A stretch of 64,000 nt of DNA. Source: Halomicrobium sp. LC1Hm (GTDB taxonomy: Archaea > Halobacteriota > Halobacteria > Halobacteriales > Haloarculaceae). The position numbers and the translations under genes were made by a program. Location: positions 62,001 to 126,000 of the forward strand of contig NZ_CP044130.1 in NCBI RefSeq assembly GCF_009617995.1. Reading direction: 5' to 3'. The first letter of the stretch is position 1. Each line of letters starts with the position of its first letter. The notes below the pieces were generated by a model. It was given only the letters and a program-made list of their open reading frames with translations, was not told the DNA's origin and made no database searches. This document shows positions 9,138 through 18,278 of this stretch, piece after piece.

Positions 9138-9191
9138 CACTTCATAATTCACAAGAAGGGATATCGACGGGAGCGGGCGATATTGAAACGT

Positions 9192-9431
9192 ATGACAAAA
9201 GAATCGCAACCAGCCCACGAGCCGATACCAGAGTGGGACGAGGTTGCCGACGAGATCCTCGACGGGTGTGGATACGACCCGGATCTCGGGAAGCGGATGG
9301 CCGAAGACGCCATCAAGATCACGAACGGTGAGCTAACCGAGGAGGAGTTCCACGAGAAGTATCACGAGGAGGTCAAAGCAGAGTTCGGAACAGACGAGCG
9401 GCCCACGAAACCGGAGGGATTCGATGACTGA
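9192..9431 (+). CDS. Small acidic protein preceding the molybdo-reductase
   Basis: A 79-residue protein (MTKESQPAHEPIPEWDEV...) with no signal peptide and two predicted helices. I chose the ATG at 9192 because it follows the TATA box and the upstream extension is basic and unlike the rest. It overlaps the catalytic subunit by 8 bp (ATGACTGA), so the two are translationally coupled. Haloarchaeal dms operons carry a short gene (dmsE) at this position; whether this is the same family is not established. It may serve in assembly or maturation of the reductase. Confidence 0.6.
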   Translation: MTKESQPAHEPIPEWDEVADEILDGCGYDPDLGKRMAEDAIKITNGELTEEEFHEKYHEEVKAEFGTDERPTKPEGFDD

Positions 9432-11922
9432 CGGCGAGTTCACGGCCTCTCGCCGAGACGTTCTGAAGAGCGGTGCCGTCGCCGCGGTCGGGCTCGGCGG
9501 CGCGGACAGCGTCCTCTCGACGCTCCAGCCCGCCGACGACTCTGGAGAAGCCGCCAACCAGGTCACCAGTTTCCTCGGTGAGGACAAGGTCTTCAACACC
9601 GCGTGTTCCCCGAACTGTCGGGGGAAGTGTTCCCTGCGAGCGTTCGTTCGGGATGGACGGATAAAGAAAGTCCAGCCCAACGTTCCCGAAGACGAGCGGT
9701 ACAAGCGCGGCTGCATGCTGGGGCTCACCCACACGCAGCGCGTCTACAACGCGACGCGCCTGAAGTACCCCATGAAGCGCGTGAGTTGGTCGCCAGACGA
9801 CCCGCAGCCGGCTGGGCGCGGCGAAGAAGCGCAGTTCGAACGGATCAGCTGGGGGGAGGCACTGGATTACATCGCCGACCAGATGGAGACGGTCCGGGAA
9901 GAGTACCAGCCAGAAAGCGTCTACTTCGAGACCGGATCGGGCGATTACGGACTCAGTGGGTCGATGCAGGGGCAGTTGTCCGCCCTCTTTGGCGGCACCC
10001 AGATGTCCTGGTCGATCGACATCAACACCGGGCGAGGTTTCAGGCGGGTGACCGGGGCTGGCTGGTTCAACGCGGAGACGAACTTCGGGGAGGACTGGGA
10101 GAACGCCAACACCGTGATCGTCTGGGGCTCAGACATCTTCGCCAGTAACCTCCAGCAAGACGCCTCGATCCTCCTGGACGCCATCGAGAGCGGAGCCAAG
10201 CTCGTCGTCGTCGATCCAGTGTACACCGGCACGGCGTCGAAAGCCGATCTCTGGCTACCGGTCCGACCGGGGAAAGATCCACACGTCGCGATGGCGATGA
10301 TCCAGACGGTCCTCGACGAGGAACTGTACGACGCCGAGTTCCTCCGGAAGCGGACGCTCGCACCGGCGTTGGTCCGAGAAGACGACGGGAAGCTGCTGAA
10401 GACGGCAGACGTCTTCGAAGACGGTGACGAAGAGACGCCGGTCGCACTCGATGCAGCGACCGACGAACCGGTGGCCCTCGAACCGGAGACTTACGGCGAG
10501 TACAAGCTGTTCGGAGAGTACACCGTCGACGGCGTCGAGACACACACCGGCCTGACGGCGCTCGAACGCGAAGCGTCGGAGTACGAGCCCGAAGCGGTAG
10601 CCGATACGGCGGGCCTGCAGGCCGAGGACATCAGAACGGCAGTGCGCTGGCTCGCAACTCGCGGTCCCGGTGGTATCGCCTCGGGCTACGGCGTCGACCG
10701 CTACAAGTACGGACACGTCTTCGGGCAGGCCTACGCCACGCTGCTGAGCCTGACTGGTGATTTCGGCCGTCACGGGAACATTCACGCCTCACATCCCAGC
10801 GGCAGTGGCTACGACAGCGGTGGCTTCTTTGCCGCGGGTGAGGACGCCCCGGGAACGTCGTCGCTCCCCCAGTCGAAGATCATTACCGCGATGGAGAGCG
10901 GTGACCCGTACCAGATCAAGATGATGTACAGCCAGGCGTCGAACTTCCTCGCGAACCAGCTGCCCAACCGCCAGCGGTGGCTCGACGCCGCAGAGAACCT
11001 CGACCTCATCGCGGTTGCCGACATGCACCACACGCCGTCGGTACAGCACGCCGACATCGTCCTCCCGGCCTCACACTGGTTTACCCGCGAGGACATAATC
11101 AGCGGTAGTAATCACCCCCACGTGAACTACCGCGAACCGGCCCACGATCCGCTGTGGGAAGCGAAAGACGACTGGTGGATCATCAACCAGTTGGCCGATC
11201 GGCTCGGCTACGGTGACGAGTTCGTCTCGGACAAGAGCGAGGCGATCGAGCAGATCATCGCCAACGACGACCGAATCGACTACGACAGGCTCGTCGAACA
11301 GGGTTCCGTACACATCGACGACGACCCCGTCCTCTACAAGGGAGCGTTCAACACGCCGTCCGGTCGGCTCGAAATATACGACGAGGACGCACCGACGGAG
11401 ACGGGAGCCGACGTAGGAGAACCGGTCTCGCTGGAAGTCCCCGTCCCACTCGAGAGCCGCACCGACGACGACTGGGAGAACGCCGACGAGTATCCGCTCA
11501 CGTTCATGCAAAAACACTCCAAGTGGCGGATTCACTCGCAGTACGAGTACCAGCCCTGGGTGCGGGAGATCAACGACCAGCCCCAGCTCGACATCAACCC
11601 GAAGACCGCGAAGCAACGCGGTATCGAGGACGGGGACTACGTTCGAGTGTACAACGACCGTGGCGAGATGGTCGTCAAGGCAAAGTACAACAACGGGATT
11701 CGCCCGGAGATGGTCAACACCGATCAGGGGTGGTGGGTCCGGGACTTCGTGCGGGGCCACCACAACGACCTGACCCACATGGACATCAGCGACGCGACGG
11801 GGAACTTCGCGTTCTACGACACGCGCGTGGAGGTCGAACCGGCTCCGGAGGACCTCGACACGAGCAAGTACACTGCAAACAATCCCCGCGGCTCGAACGC
11901 CGACGCCGCAGGGGGTGACTGA
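9424..11922 (+). CDS. DMSO-reductase-family molybdopterin catalytic subunit
   Basis: An 832-residue oxidoreductase with a Tat leader (SRRDVLKSG, residues 9-17). The N-terminal [4Fe-4S] site uses Cys61, Cys65, Cys69 and Cys97 (CSPNCRGKC...C), followed by the bis-MGD-binding domains typical of DmsA/PsrA/TtrA enzymes. NTGRGF and VWGSDIFASN segments lie in the cofactor region. It should act on the outer face of the membrane, reducing an external acceptor with electrons from the FeS and NrfD subunits downstream. DMSO or TMAO is the likely acceptor from operon resemblance to haloarchaeal dms, but thiosulfate, polysulfide or oxyanions cannot be excluded by sequence alone. Confidence 0.88.
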   Translation: MTDGEFTASRRDVLKSGAVAAVGLGGADSVLSTLQPADDSGEAANQVTSFLGEDKVFNTACSPNCRGKCSLRAFVRDGRIKKVQPNVPEDERYKRGCMLGLTHTQRVYNATRLKYPMKRVSWSPDDPQPAGRGEEAQFERISWGEALDYIADQMETVREEYQPESVYFETGSGDYGLSGSMQGQLSALFGGTQMSWSIDINTGRGFRRVTGAGWFNAETNFGEDWENANTVIVWGSDIFASNLQQDASILLDAIESGAKLVVVDPVYTGTASKADLWLPVRPGKDPHVAMAMIQTVLDEELYDAEFLRKRTLAPALVREDDGKLLKTADVFEDGDEETPVALDAATDEPVALEPETYGEYKLFGEYTVDGVETHTGLTALEREASEYEPEAVADTAGLQAEDIRTAVRWLATRGPGGIASGYGVDRYKYGHVFGQAYATLLSLTGDFGRHGNIHASHPSGSGYDSGGFFAAGEDAPGTSSLPQSKIITAMESGDPYQIKMMYSQASNFLANQLPNRQRWLDAAENLDLIAVADMHHTPSVQHADIVLPASHWFTREDIISGSNHPHVNYREPAHDPLWEAKDDWWIINQLADRLGYGDEFVSDKSEAIEQIIANDDRIDYDRLVEQGSVHIDDDPVLYKGAFNTPSGRLEIYDEDAPTETGADVGEPVSLEVPVPLESRTDDDWENADEYPLTFMQKHSKWRIHSQYEYQPWVREINDQPQLDINPKTAKQRGIEDGDYVRVYNDRGEMVVKAKYNNGIRPEMVNTDQGWWVRDFVRGHHNDLTHMDISDATGNFAFYDTRVEVEPAPEDLDTSKYTANNPRGSNADAAGGD

Positions 11923-11924
11923 CC

Positions 11925-12698
11925 ATGACCAACTACGGACTCGTCATCGATCAAGAGCGGTGTATCGGGTGCCAGACGTGCGCCGTGACGTGTAAGCAAG
12001 AGAACAACGTCCCGATGGGACAGTTCTGGAACAGAGTGCTGACCGTCGGCGGCGACCACATCGACACGCCGGAGGGGTCGTACCCCGAGGACGGCGAGAG
12101 CGGGGACCTCGACATGCAGTACCAGCCGACGGCCTGTCAGCACTGCGAGAACGCACCCTGCGTGAAGGTCTGTCCGGTCAACGCGACGTACAAGCGCGAG
12201 GACGGGATCGTGGAGATCGACTACGACAAGTGCATCGGGTGCCGGTACTGCATGGCCGCGTGTCCCTACAACGCCCGGGTCTTCAACTGGGACGAGCCAC
12301 AGCACCGCCCCGAAGAGGGGACCGGAGACGTCGAAGAACGGCCCCAGGGCGTCGTCGAGAAGTGTACGTTCTGTAGCCACCGCGTCGAAGAGGGACTCGA
12401 CCCCGCGTGCGCGGTGAACTGTCCCGCAGACGCCCGGATATTCGGCGATCTCGACGACGAAACCAGCACGGTATCGAAGTACGTGAACGAGTACAACACC
12501 GAGCAGTTGCTCGACGAGAAGGGGACCGACCCCAACACCTACTACGTGCAAGGCGAGATGACGCCGGGTCGGACGTGGACGAGCGACAAACTCGAGTCGG
12601 AACTCGACGAACAGCCGACGGCCGAGGAGGCCGGCGACCCCGACAGCGAGAAGTCGATGCAAGGAGCCACTGCCGACCCAGTGTGGGGTGACGACTGA
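11925..12698 (+). CDS. Four-cluster ferredoxin subunit (DmsB/NrfC/PsrB type)
   Basis: A 257-residue protein with four [4Fe-4S] motifs: CIGCQTCAVTC near 13, CQHCENAPCVKVC near 72, CIGCRYCMAAC near 104, and CTFCSHRVEEGLDPAC...C near 148. It transfers electrons between the membrane NrfD subunit and the catalytic subunit and is probably carried across the membrane with the Tat-exported partner. The acidic C-terminal extension (from about 195) is typical of halophilic members. It starts 2 bp after the catalytic gene and overlaps the next gene by 1 bp. Confidence 0.9.
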   Translation: MTNYGLVIDQERCIGCQTCAVTCKQENNVPMGQFWNRVLTVGGDHIDTPEGSYPEDGESGDLDMQYQPTACQHCENAPCVKVCPVNATYKREDGIVEIDYDKCIGCRYCMAACPYNARVFNWDEPQHRPEEGTGDVEERPQGVVEKCTFCSHRVEEGLDPACAVNCPADARIFGDLDDETSTVSKYVNEYNTEQLLDEKGTDPNTYYVQGEMTPGRTWTSDKLESELDEQPTAEEAGDPDSEKSMQGATADPVWGDD

Positions 12699-14026
12699 TG
12701 AGTGGTGAAGTGACCGAGAGATCGGCGACGTCGACGGCCCGCAGCCCCGTGTTGTCCTCGTTCGGGGTCGTTTCGAAGGTCTGGCTCGGCCTCCTGGGCG
12801 TGCTCCTGGTCGCCGGACTCGGAGCGTGGGCGTACCAGCTCCAGCAGGGGCTGGTCGTGACCGGGATGCGGAACGTGTTCTCTTGGGGGCTGTACATCAT
12901 GCTGTTCGTGATGTTCGTCGGGCTGTCGGCGGGCGGACTCATCATCTCGAGCGCGCCGAAGTTCTTCCACTCGGACCGATACGAGGGGTTCGCGCGGCTC
13001 GGTGTGCTCGTGAGTCTGGCCTGTATCATCGTCGCGGGACTGCTCATCCTGCCCGACATCGGCCGCCCAGAGCGGCTGTATCAGTTCTTCACGTCGCCGG
13101 ACTTTCGTTCGCCGATGGTCTGGGACTTCGGGATCGTCGTCCTGTACGGCGTGTTGAACGTCTGGTACCTCTGGTTGCTCACCCGGCGAGACCTCGCCGC
13201 CCGCGGATCGCGACTGGCCTTCGGGGCCGAGGACACGCAGGCCGGCCGGGATCGGGACCGGAAGCTGCTGTTCTGGACCGCCGCGGTCGCGTTGCCGACG
13301 GCGGTGATGCTCCACTCCGTGACCGGCTGGATCTTCGCGACGCAGGTCGGCCGCGGTGATTGGTTCAGCCCGCTGGTCGCACCGGTGTTCATCGCCAAGG
13401 CGCTCGTCTCCGGCCTGGGGCTCTTGCTCGTGGTCTCGATACTGGCAGACCGCTACACGGGCTTCGACGCCGATCGGGACGAGCTGACGAGTCTGGGGAA
13501 GATGCTGGGTATCTTCCTGGCGTTTCACGTCGTCTACCTCCTGGCTGCCGAGCGCCTGCCACACGCGTGGGCAGACCACTTCGGCTTCTGGGCGATCACC
13601 AGCGAGTTCCTCATCGGAGACTCGGTCTACTTCTGGCTCTGGACCGGCGTCGGCGGGGCGCTGCCGCTGGTGCTGTTGGCGACACCGCAACTCAGGAAGC
13701 GACTGTCCGTGATATTCGTCGCGGGCGTACTCGCCGTGTTCGGCACCCTGTTCGAAGGGGTTCGGCTGGTGTTTACCGGCTACGAGAGCGTGAACATCGA
13801 CGCCGCGCCGGGCATCTCGCTGGGCGGCGAGTACGCAGGTGTCACGACGGATATCTGGGCCACGACGGGGGCGTACACGCCGACGGTGATCGAGCTGGTG
13901 GTGACCGCAGGTATCGTCGCATTCGGCGCACTGATCGTCACCGTCGGGCTCCGATTCGTCCCGCTCCAGCGACGGACCGAACAGGAGAGATACGCCCCAG
14001 ACGGCGGAGGTGGCGGGTGTGACTGA
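12698..14026 (+). CDS. NrfD/PsrC-type membrane quinol-oxidising subunit
   Basis: A 442-residue polytopic protein with eight or more hydrophobic helices, including a Gly-rich SAGGLIIS in the second and conserved WGLYIMLFV. Architecture and position match NrfD/PsrC anchors that take electrons from menaquinol. Start ATG overlaps the preceding stop by 1 bp. The last residues overlap the chaperone gene. Confidence 0.88.
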   Translation: MSGEVTERSATSTARSPVLSSFGVVSKVWLGLLGVLLVAGLGAWAYQLQQGLVVTGMRNVFSWGLYIMLFVMFVGLSAGGLIISSAPKFFHSDRYEGFARLGVLVSLACIIVAGLLILPDIGRPERLYQFFTSPDFRSPMVWDFGIVVLYGVLNVWYLWLLTRRDLAARGSRLAFGAEDTQAGRDRDRKLLFWTAAVALPTAVMLHSVTGWIFATQVGRGDWFSPLVAPVFIAKALVSGLGLLLVVSILADRYTGFDADRDELTSLGKMLGIFLAFHVVYLLAAERLPHAWADHFGFWAITSEFLIGDSVYFWLWTGVGGALPLVLLATPQLRKRLSVIFVAGVLAVFGTLFEGVRLVFTGYESVNIDAAPGISLGGEYAGVTTDIWATTGAYTPTVIELVVTAGIVAFGALIVTVGLRFVPLQRRTEQERYAPDGGGGGCD

Positions 14027-14588
14027 CGACACCGCGACGGCGGTCGACGACGCGACGGGAGAGACGAGACTGCCGACGGCCGACACGCTGGGCACCCTGG
14101 CGGTGTGCTGGCGCGAGCCGTCAGAGGAACTGCGTACCGCCGTCGAGTCGGATGCGATCGCGTGGCTCGACGAGAGCGAGGCAGCCGTCGATCTGGACGA
14201 GCTGCGTGTCGAGTACACGCGACTGTTCATCGGCCCCGGCCCCGAACAGTGTCCGCCCTACGAGAGCGTCTATCGCGACGGCGACCACGACGACGAGCAG
14301 AACGTCGGTCCGGTGTACGGGCCGGCGACACAGGCGGTTGCGCGCTGGTACGCCGAGTACGGACTGGAGTTGCGAGACTCGAGATCGGCACCTCCGGACC
14401 ACATCGCGACGGAACTCGAATTCGCCGCCTACCTCGCCGCCACCGAGGACGACGACACGCTGGAGCAGTTCCTCGACGAACACCCGCGCACGTGGATCGA
14501 ACCGTTCGCAGCGCGACTCCGGGAGAACGATCCGGGGCCGTTCTACCGGGCGGTGATCGAGCGAACGATCGAAGTCCTCACTCGGTGA
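14019..14588 (+). CDS. TorD/DmsD-family redox-enzyme maturation chaperone
   Basis: A 189-residue helical protein, beginning at GTG 14019 (another GTG at 14010 would add three residues). It has the family signatures CPPYESVYR near 80 and PPDHIATELEFAAYL near 125. TorD-family proteins bind the Tat leader and immature catalytic subunit until molybdopterin is inserted. It overlaps the membrane-subunit gene by 8 bp and closes the operon. A following stretch to 14740 shows no gene. Confidence 0.85.
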   Translation: MTDDTATAVDDATGETRLPTADTLGTLAVCWREPSEELRTAVESDAIAWLDESEAAVDLDELRVEYTRLFIGPGPEQCPPYESVYRDGDHDDEQNVGPVYGPATQAVARWYAEYGLELRDSRSAPPDHIATELEFAAYLAATEDDDTLEQFLDEHPRTWIEPFAARLRENDPGPFYRAVIERTIEVLTR

Positions 14589-14747
14589 TCGCGCCAGTAG
14601 CGCACTGTCGATGTCACCCTCCGCGACGGACGACGGCGTCCCTCGCAGGGTCGGTCCACGAGTCGACCAGTTCGCGTGCCGTGCAAAGAGTTGTCGGGCC
14701 GCCGTCTCTGAGACGACCGACCTCCCGTGATAGCCACTTGCACGCAC

Positions 14748-14755
14748 ATTTATGC
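14748..14755 (+). promoter_or_regulatory. TATA-like box before the coiled-coil gene
   Basis: ATTTATGC about 25-30 bp before the ATG at 14779, the spacing expected for a leaderless haloarchaeal transcript. Confidence 0.4.
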
Positions 14756-14778
14756 ACCTGTGACCAAAGATAGCAACT

Positions 14779-15447
14779 ATGTTTGCTACCGTGAAGTCGT
14801 GGTTCGGCTCACTGTTTAGCGACAGTGACGACGGCCACCTGCTCGATCGTCCGAAAGAAGACCATCAGGTCAAACGTCAGGAGGCCAAACGGAAGCTCGA
14901 CGAGCTCAAGAGTCGGCGAGAAGAGCTGAAAGAAGCGCTCGAAGGCAAGCGCTCGAAATACGAGTCGGCGAAGGAAGCCGGTAACGAAGAGCAAGCACAG
15001 GACTTCCTTCGCGACGCAGAAGAGATCAAAGAGGAGCTCGAAACCGTAAGAGGGCGTATCGACGAGACGAGCAAACAGCGGAACCTGGCCTCGAACCTGG
15101 CGAACATCAAGGAGATCGGCGAGAGCCGGGGCGACGACTACTGGAGCCAGCTCCGGGAGATGGATCAGAGCGAACTGGTCCGGTTGTTCCAGCAAGAGGA
15201 GATGAAAAACGAGGAGCTACACGAGGTGCTCGGTCAGACGGATACGCTCTCTTCGAACACCCTGGATTCGTTCAGTGAGGGCGCGAGCCAGCTCCACACT
15301 GGCTCTGAACTCGAAGAAGAGTGGAGCGACGACACCCCCGAGACCGACGAAGAAATGGGCGAAGAGCCCACAGCAGTGGGGGACATCGAAACGGAATCGG
15401 ACACACTGAGCGAAGACGGCGACGACGAGACCGTCGAGTTTTCGTAG
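14779..15447 (+). CDS. Coiled-coil protein, possible ESCRT-III/PspA-like subunit 1
   Basis: A 222-residue, almost wholly helical protein. It opens with a short amphipathic hydrophobic segment (MFATVKSWFGSLF), then a strongly charged helical hairpin of about residues 30-110 (KRKLDELKSRREELKEAL... AEEIKEELETVRGRIDE). A helical stretch follows around 125-150, and the C-terminal tail from about 170 is very acidic. Amphipathic N-terminus, basic-first helices and acidic C-terminus at 200-240 residues is the layout of ESCRT-III/PspA/Vipp1 proteins. I see no diagnostic sequence signature, so the link rests on layout plus the Vps4-like ATPase two genes downstream. Confidence 0.45.
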   Translation: MFATVKSWFGSLFSDSDDGHLLDRPKEDHQVKRQEAKRKLDELKSRREELKEALEGKRSKYESAKEAGNEEQAQDFLRDAEEIKEELETVRGRIDETSKQRNLASNLANIKEIGESRGDDYWSQLREMDQSELVRLFQQEEMKNEELHEVLGQTDTLSSNTLDSFSEGASQLHTGSELEEEWSDDTPETDEEMGEEPTAVGDIETESDTLSEDGDDETVEFS

Positions 15448-15526
15448 CGGTTTTCTCCGATATGGAGATCCAGTAGAATGGGTTTAGTGCCAAAGTTTTA
15501 TTATGGTGCCTACCATGTACTCGTAT

Positions 15527-16147
15527 ATGGTTCAGTTCAGAGACTGGATACCAGGTAGCTGGGGCGGAAGTTCGAACGAGCTCATGGAGAAAGACGCCGA
15601 CGAACTCGACCTCGAAGCGCGGACCTTCGAAACTCAGATCGAGCTGAAAGAACAGGAGCTCGAACGGCTGGATCACCAGTTCGAGCAACTGGTCGAGAAG
15701 GGGCGGAAGGTCGCCGGACCTAAAAAAGAGCGACTGAAGCGAAAGGCCAAGCAGCTCAAGCGGGACTACGAGAACAAGGAAGCCGCGTGGCAGGAGATGC
15801 TGGAAGAGTACACCACCCTGCTGGCTGCCAAAAACGCCAAAGAACGGCTCGAAGAGCAGCCCCAGTCCTCGCTCCGAGATATGAGCGAGGAGGACGTACA
15901 GGCGTTCATGAAGGACATCGTTCGAGAGATCGAGAAGCGCAACAAGGACACGGAGTGGATCCAGCGCAAGGGAGACCAGCTCAACCGGACCCTCACCAGC
16001 GTCTCGCAGGACTTCGGGGCGACGATGGAGGAGTCGGAGATCGACACGCTGTTCCAGGACACCAACGAAGACCCGGTCTCGCTGAGCGAGCTCACGAAGG
16101 AAGAAGACGAGAGTGAGGACATCTTCAACGAGGAGCTGGGTCGCTAA
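15527..16147 (+). CDS. Coiled-coil protein, possible ESCRT-III/PspA-like subunit 2
   Basis: A 206-residue helical protein. Three in-frame ATGs exist (15503, 15515, 15527). I prefer 15527 because a TATA-like TTTATTATG lies just 30 bp before it. The N-terminus has a Trp-containing short segment (MVQFRDWIPGSWGG), then a long charged helical region (about 25-115) with a very basic middle (KKERLKRKAKQLKRD), a second helical region (about 125-165), and an acidic tail ending DIFNEELGR. Its layout parallels the previous protein. It is followed after 38 bp by the MIT-AAA ATPase, whose MIT-like domain could bind the acidic C-terminal tail. Function is inferred from layout and context. Confidence 0.45.
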   Translation: MVQFRDWIPGSWGGSSNELMEKDADELDLEARTFETQIELKEQELERLDHQFEQLVEKGRKVAGPKKERLKRKAKQLKRDYENKEAAWQEMLEEYTTLLAAKNAKERLEEQPQSSLRDMSEEDVQAFMKDIVREIEKRNKDTEWIQRKGDQLNRTLTSVSQDFGATMEESEIDTLFQDTNEDPVSLSELTKEEDESEDIFNEELGR

Positions 16148-16185
16148 CGCGCTCGCCGCGTTCCCGTCACACTAATTTTGTAACT

Positions 16186-17424
16186 ATGGATCTCGGACAG
16201 TACAAAGAGGACATCCTACAGGAACAGTACGAGGAGTACCTCAAGAAGGGGAAGTCACACCTCGATCAGGAGAACCACGAGAAGGCCGCGAAGGCGTTCT
16301 CACAGTCTCTCGATCGGTTGGAAGAGCTCGAAGCGATCCGGGAGACGACGTATCCGGATCGCAAAGAGCAACTGGAGTCGTCGATCTCGAAGCTAAAGAG
16401 CGGCGAGTCCCTCTCCGAAGAGGACATCGGCGAGGACCGCGGCGGCGAGGCCGAGGACGCCGAACAGCCGGAGTCGGACTTTCGTGAGCAAGTCGAATCG
16501 TTCATCTCCCAGACGGAGGTCACGTGGGACGACATCGGGGGCCTCGACGAGGTCAAAGGCGAGTTGAAGCGGACGATCACGCTGGGGGGCATCGACGACA
16601 AGCCCGACGCCGTCGCCGCGACCGATCGGGTCCTCCTGTTCGGCCCGCCGGGAACCGGGAAGACGCTGCTGGCGTCTGCGGTCGCTGGCTCGCTCGACGC
16701 GACGTTCTTCGACGTCAAGCTCGGCGGGCTGCTCTCGAAGTACTTCGGCGAGACGAGCAAGCAGATCACCGCACTGTTCGATCTCGCCGAGGAGATGAGT
16801 CCGAGCATCGTCTTCCTCGACGAGATCGACGCGCTGACACAGTCCCGCGAGTCCGACCTAGACGAGACGTCTCGGCGCGTGTTGAACACGCTGCTGTCGG
16901 AGCTGGACGGAATCGACAAGAACGACGATAGTTTCGTGATGGTTTTGGGCTCAACAAACACCCCTTGGGATCTCGATCAGGCGATCCGTCGTCGCTTCCC
17001 GCGACGGGTGCTGATCCCGCTGCCCGACGTGGGCGCGGCCGAGGAGATCGTCGCGATCAACACCGTCGAAGGCGGGATTACCTTCGAGGGAGAGCCCTCG
17101 GCGTTCCAGCTGTCAGACACCGGGCGAAGCGTCGACACACCAGTCGAGGCGATCGCCAGCGAGTGTATCCACCGCGATTTCACCGGCAGTGACGTGGAGG
17201 CGGTGTGTCGGGCCGCCGTCAACGCCATGATCAACCGGTCGAACACGGGACTGGCGTCCGTCGCCGACCGCGGCTTCGACGCCGTCAGGGAGTACGACCT
17301 CTCGGTCGACGCCGTCCGGCCACAGGACGTGCGGGAGGCGTTCGAACGCACCTCGGCCTCGCTCTCAGAGGAAAGCGTGCGGCGCTTCGACGAGTGGGAC
17401 CGAGAGTTTGGCTCCGGCGCATAA
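16186..17424 (+). CDS. AAA ATPase with MIT-like N-terminus (Vps4-like)
   Basis: A 412-residue protein. Residues 5-70 form a predicted three-helix unit (YEEYLKKGKSHLDQENHEKA...) resembling MIT/TPR-like domains. A charged linker (71-108) leads to the VTWDDIGGLDEVK entry motif (112-124) shared by Vps4, katanin and Cdc48. The single AAA module has Walker A GPPGTGKT (153-160), Walker B IVFLDEIDAL (208-217), sensor-1 STNTP (256-260) and arginine-finger region RRRFPRR (268-274). One AAA domain plus an N-terminal MIT is the Vps4 layout. It should remodel filaments or complexes, most simply those of the two coiled-coil proteins encoded just upstream. A CDC48/proteasome-type role remains an alternative. 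Confidence 0.8.
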   Translation: MDLGQYKEDILQEQYEEYLKKGKSHLDQENHEKAAKAFSQSLDRLEELEAIRETTYPDRKEQLESSISKLKSGESLSEEDIGEDRGGEAEDAEQPESDFREQVESFISQTEVTWDDIGGLDEVKGELKRTITLGGIDDKPDAVAATDRVLLFGPPGTGKTLLASAVAGSLDATFFDVKLGGLLSKYFGETSKQITALFDLAEEMSPSIVFLDEIDALTQSRESDLDETSRRVLNTLLSELDGIDKNDDSFVMVLGSTNTPWDLDQAIRRRFPRRVLIPLPDVGAAEEIVAINTVEGGITFEGEPSAFQLSDTGRSVDTPVEAIASECIHRDFTGSDVEAVCRAAVNAMINRSNTGLASVADRGFDAVREYDLSVDAVRPQDVREAFERTSASLSEESVRRFDEWDREFGSGA

Positions 17425-17508
17425 GAGGACGGTGGCGTGATCCGTGGACGCCGCTCGCTATCGAGAGCGGTGCGAAAGCGAACAGGCGTGACGACCCCGA
17501 GATGGGCC

Positions 17509-18165
17509 TTACGAGCTGAGGAAGTAGTTGCGAGCCCGTTTGGTTGCACTGGAGACTTTCTGGACGGCCTCGGTCGGTAGCTCGTCGCTTCTCGTGTTCT
17601 CGACGTTTTCGAAGGCCGTCTCCACGTCGGCGAGGATGTTGCGGTACCGCTCGTCGGAGATCGAGGCCTCGTGCATCATCGCTTTGAGTTCGCGCAGTTC
17701 GCTCTTGACCTCGTTGGTCGACCGAACGTCGCAGATCTTGAGCACGAGGTCGGCCTTGTACGGGATCGGACGATCGTCCCCACGAGACTGCTCGACCTCG
17801 ACTTCGAGTGCCGTACTGTAGCCGATCTGTACCGTGCAGTCGCCGGTGATCAGCGAGGGGTCACCGTTGGAGAGATCGATCTCGCCGAAGGCGTTTTGCT
17901 GTACCGTCTCGCTGCTCGACCCCGCGTCCTGGACGTACAGCTGGCTGTCCTCCTTGTAGAACTCGATGTATCCGGGCTCGCCGTCGTCGTCGAACTCGCG
18001 GGACACGGAGATGTCGTGGACGCCCAGCGAGGTGACGGACCCGTCCTTGTCGGCGACGACCGCTTCCCCGCGCTCGGGGACGCGATAGACGCGTACAGCC
18101 GACTCGTCTGTGACGGAGAGAGTCGCCGTCGACTCGGGATCGGCCGCACGGATGGTTGCACGCAT
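17509..18165 (-). CDS. FHA-like domain protein with helical C-terminus
   Basis: A 218-residue cytoplasmic protein. Residues 1-130 are beta-rich, with the order of elements seen in FHA phosphothreonine-binding domains: [12 protein letters not shown], then an [16 protein letters not shown] segment in place of D.gS.NGT..N, then [13 protein letters not shown] and CTVQIGYS. Residues 145-218 are helical ([20 protein letters not shown]...). It is convergent with the Vps4-like gene and divergent from the ferredoxin-kinase gene. A phosphopeptide reader next to a Thr kinase is a common pairing, so it may read phosphorylation by that kinase. The FHA call is by pattern and degenerate in places. Confidence 0.5.
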   Translation of the reverse strand: MRATIRAADPESTATLSVTDESAVRVYRVPERGEAVVADKDGSVTSLGVHDISVSREFDDDGEPGYIEFYKEDSQLYVQDAGSSSETVQQNAFGEIDLSNGDPSLITGDCTVQIGYSTALEVEVEQSRGDDRPIPYKADLVLKICDVRSTNEVKSELRELKAMMHEASISDERYRNILADVETAFENVENTRSDELPTEAVQKVSSATKRARNYFLSS

Positions 18166-18278
18166 ACCAGGTAGTTAGCAACCGGTCAATTCAATCTTAC
18201 GAGTCGAGCGCGAACCGACGAATCAGCCCCGAAAACACCCGAAAAGGATTAATGAGGATCAGCCAGACAGAGAAGACA

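Noticed and set aside
14589-14778. A tRNA or small RNA between the chaperone and coiled-coil genes
   Set aside because: No cloverleaf or TPsiC-like GGTTCGAATC box was found there or in other intergenic regions.
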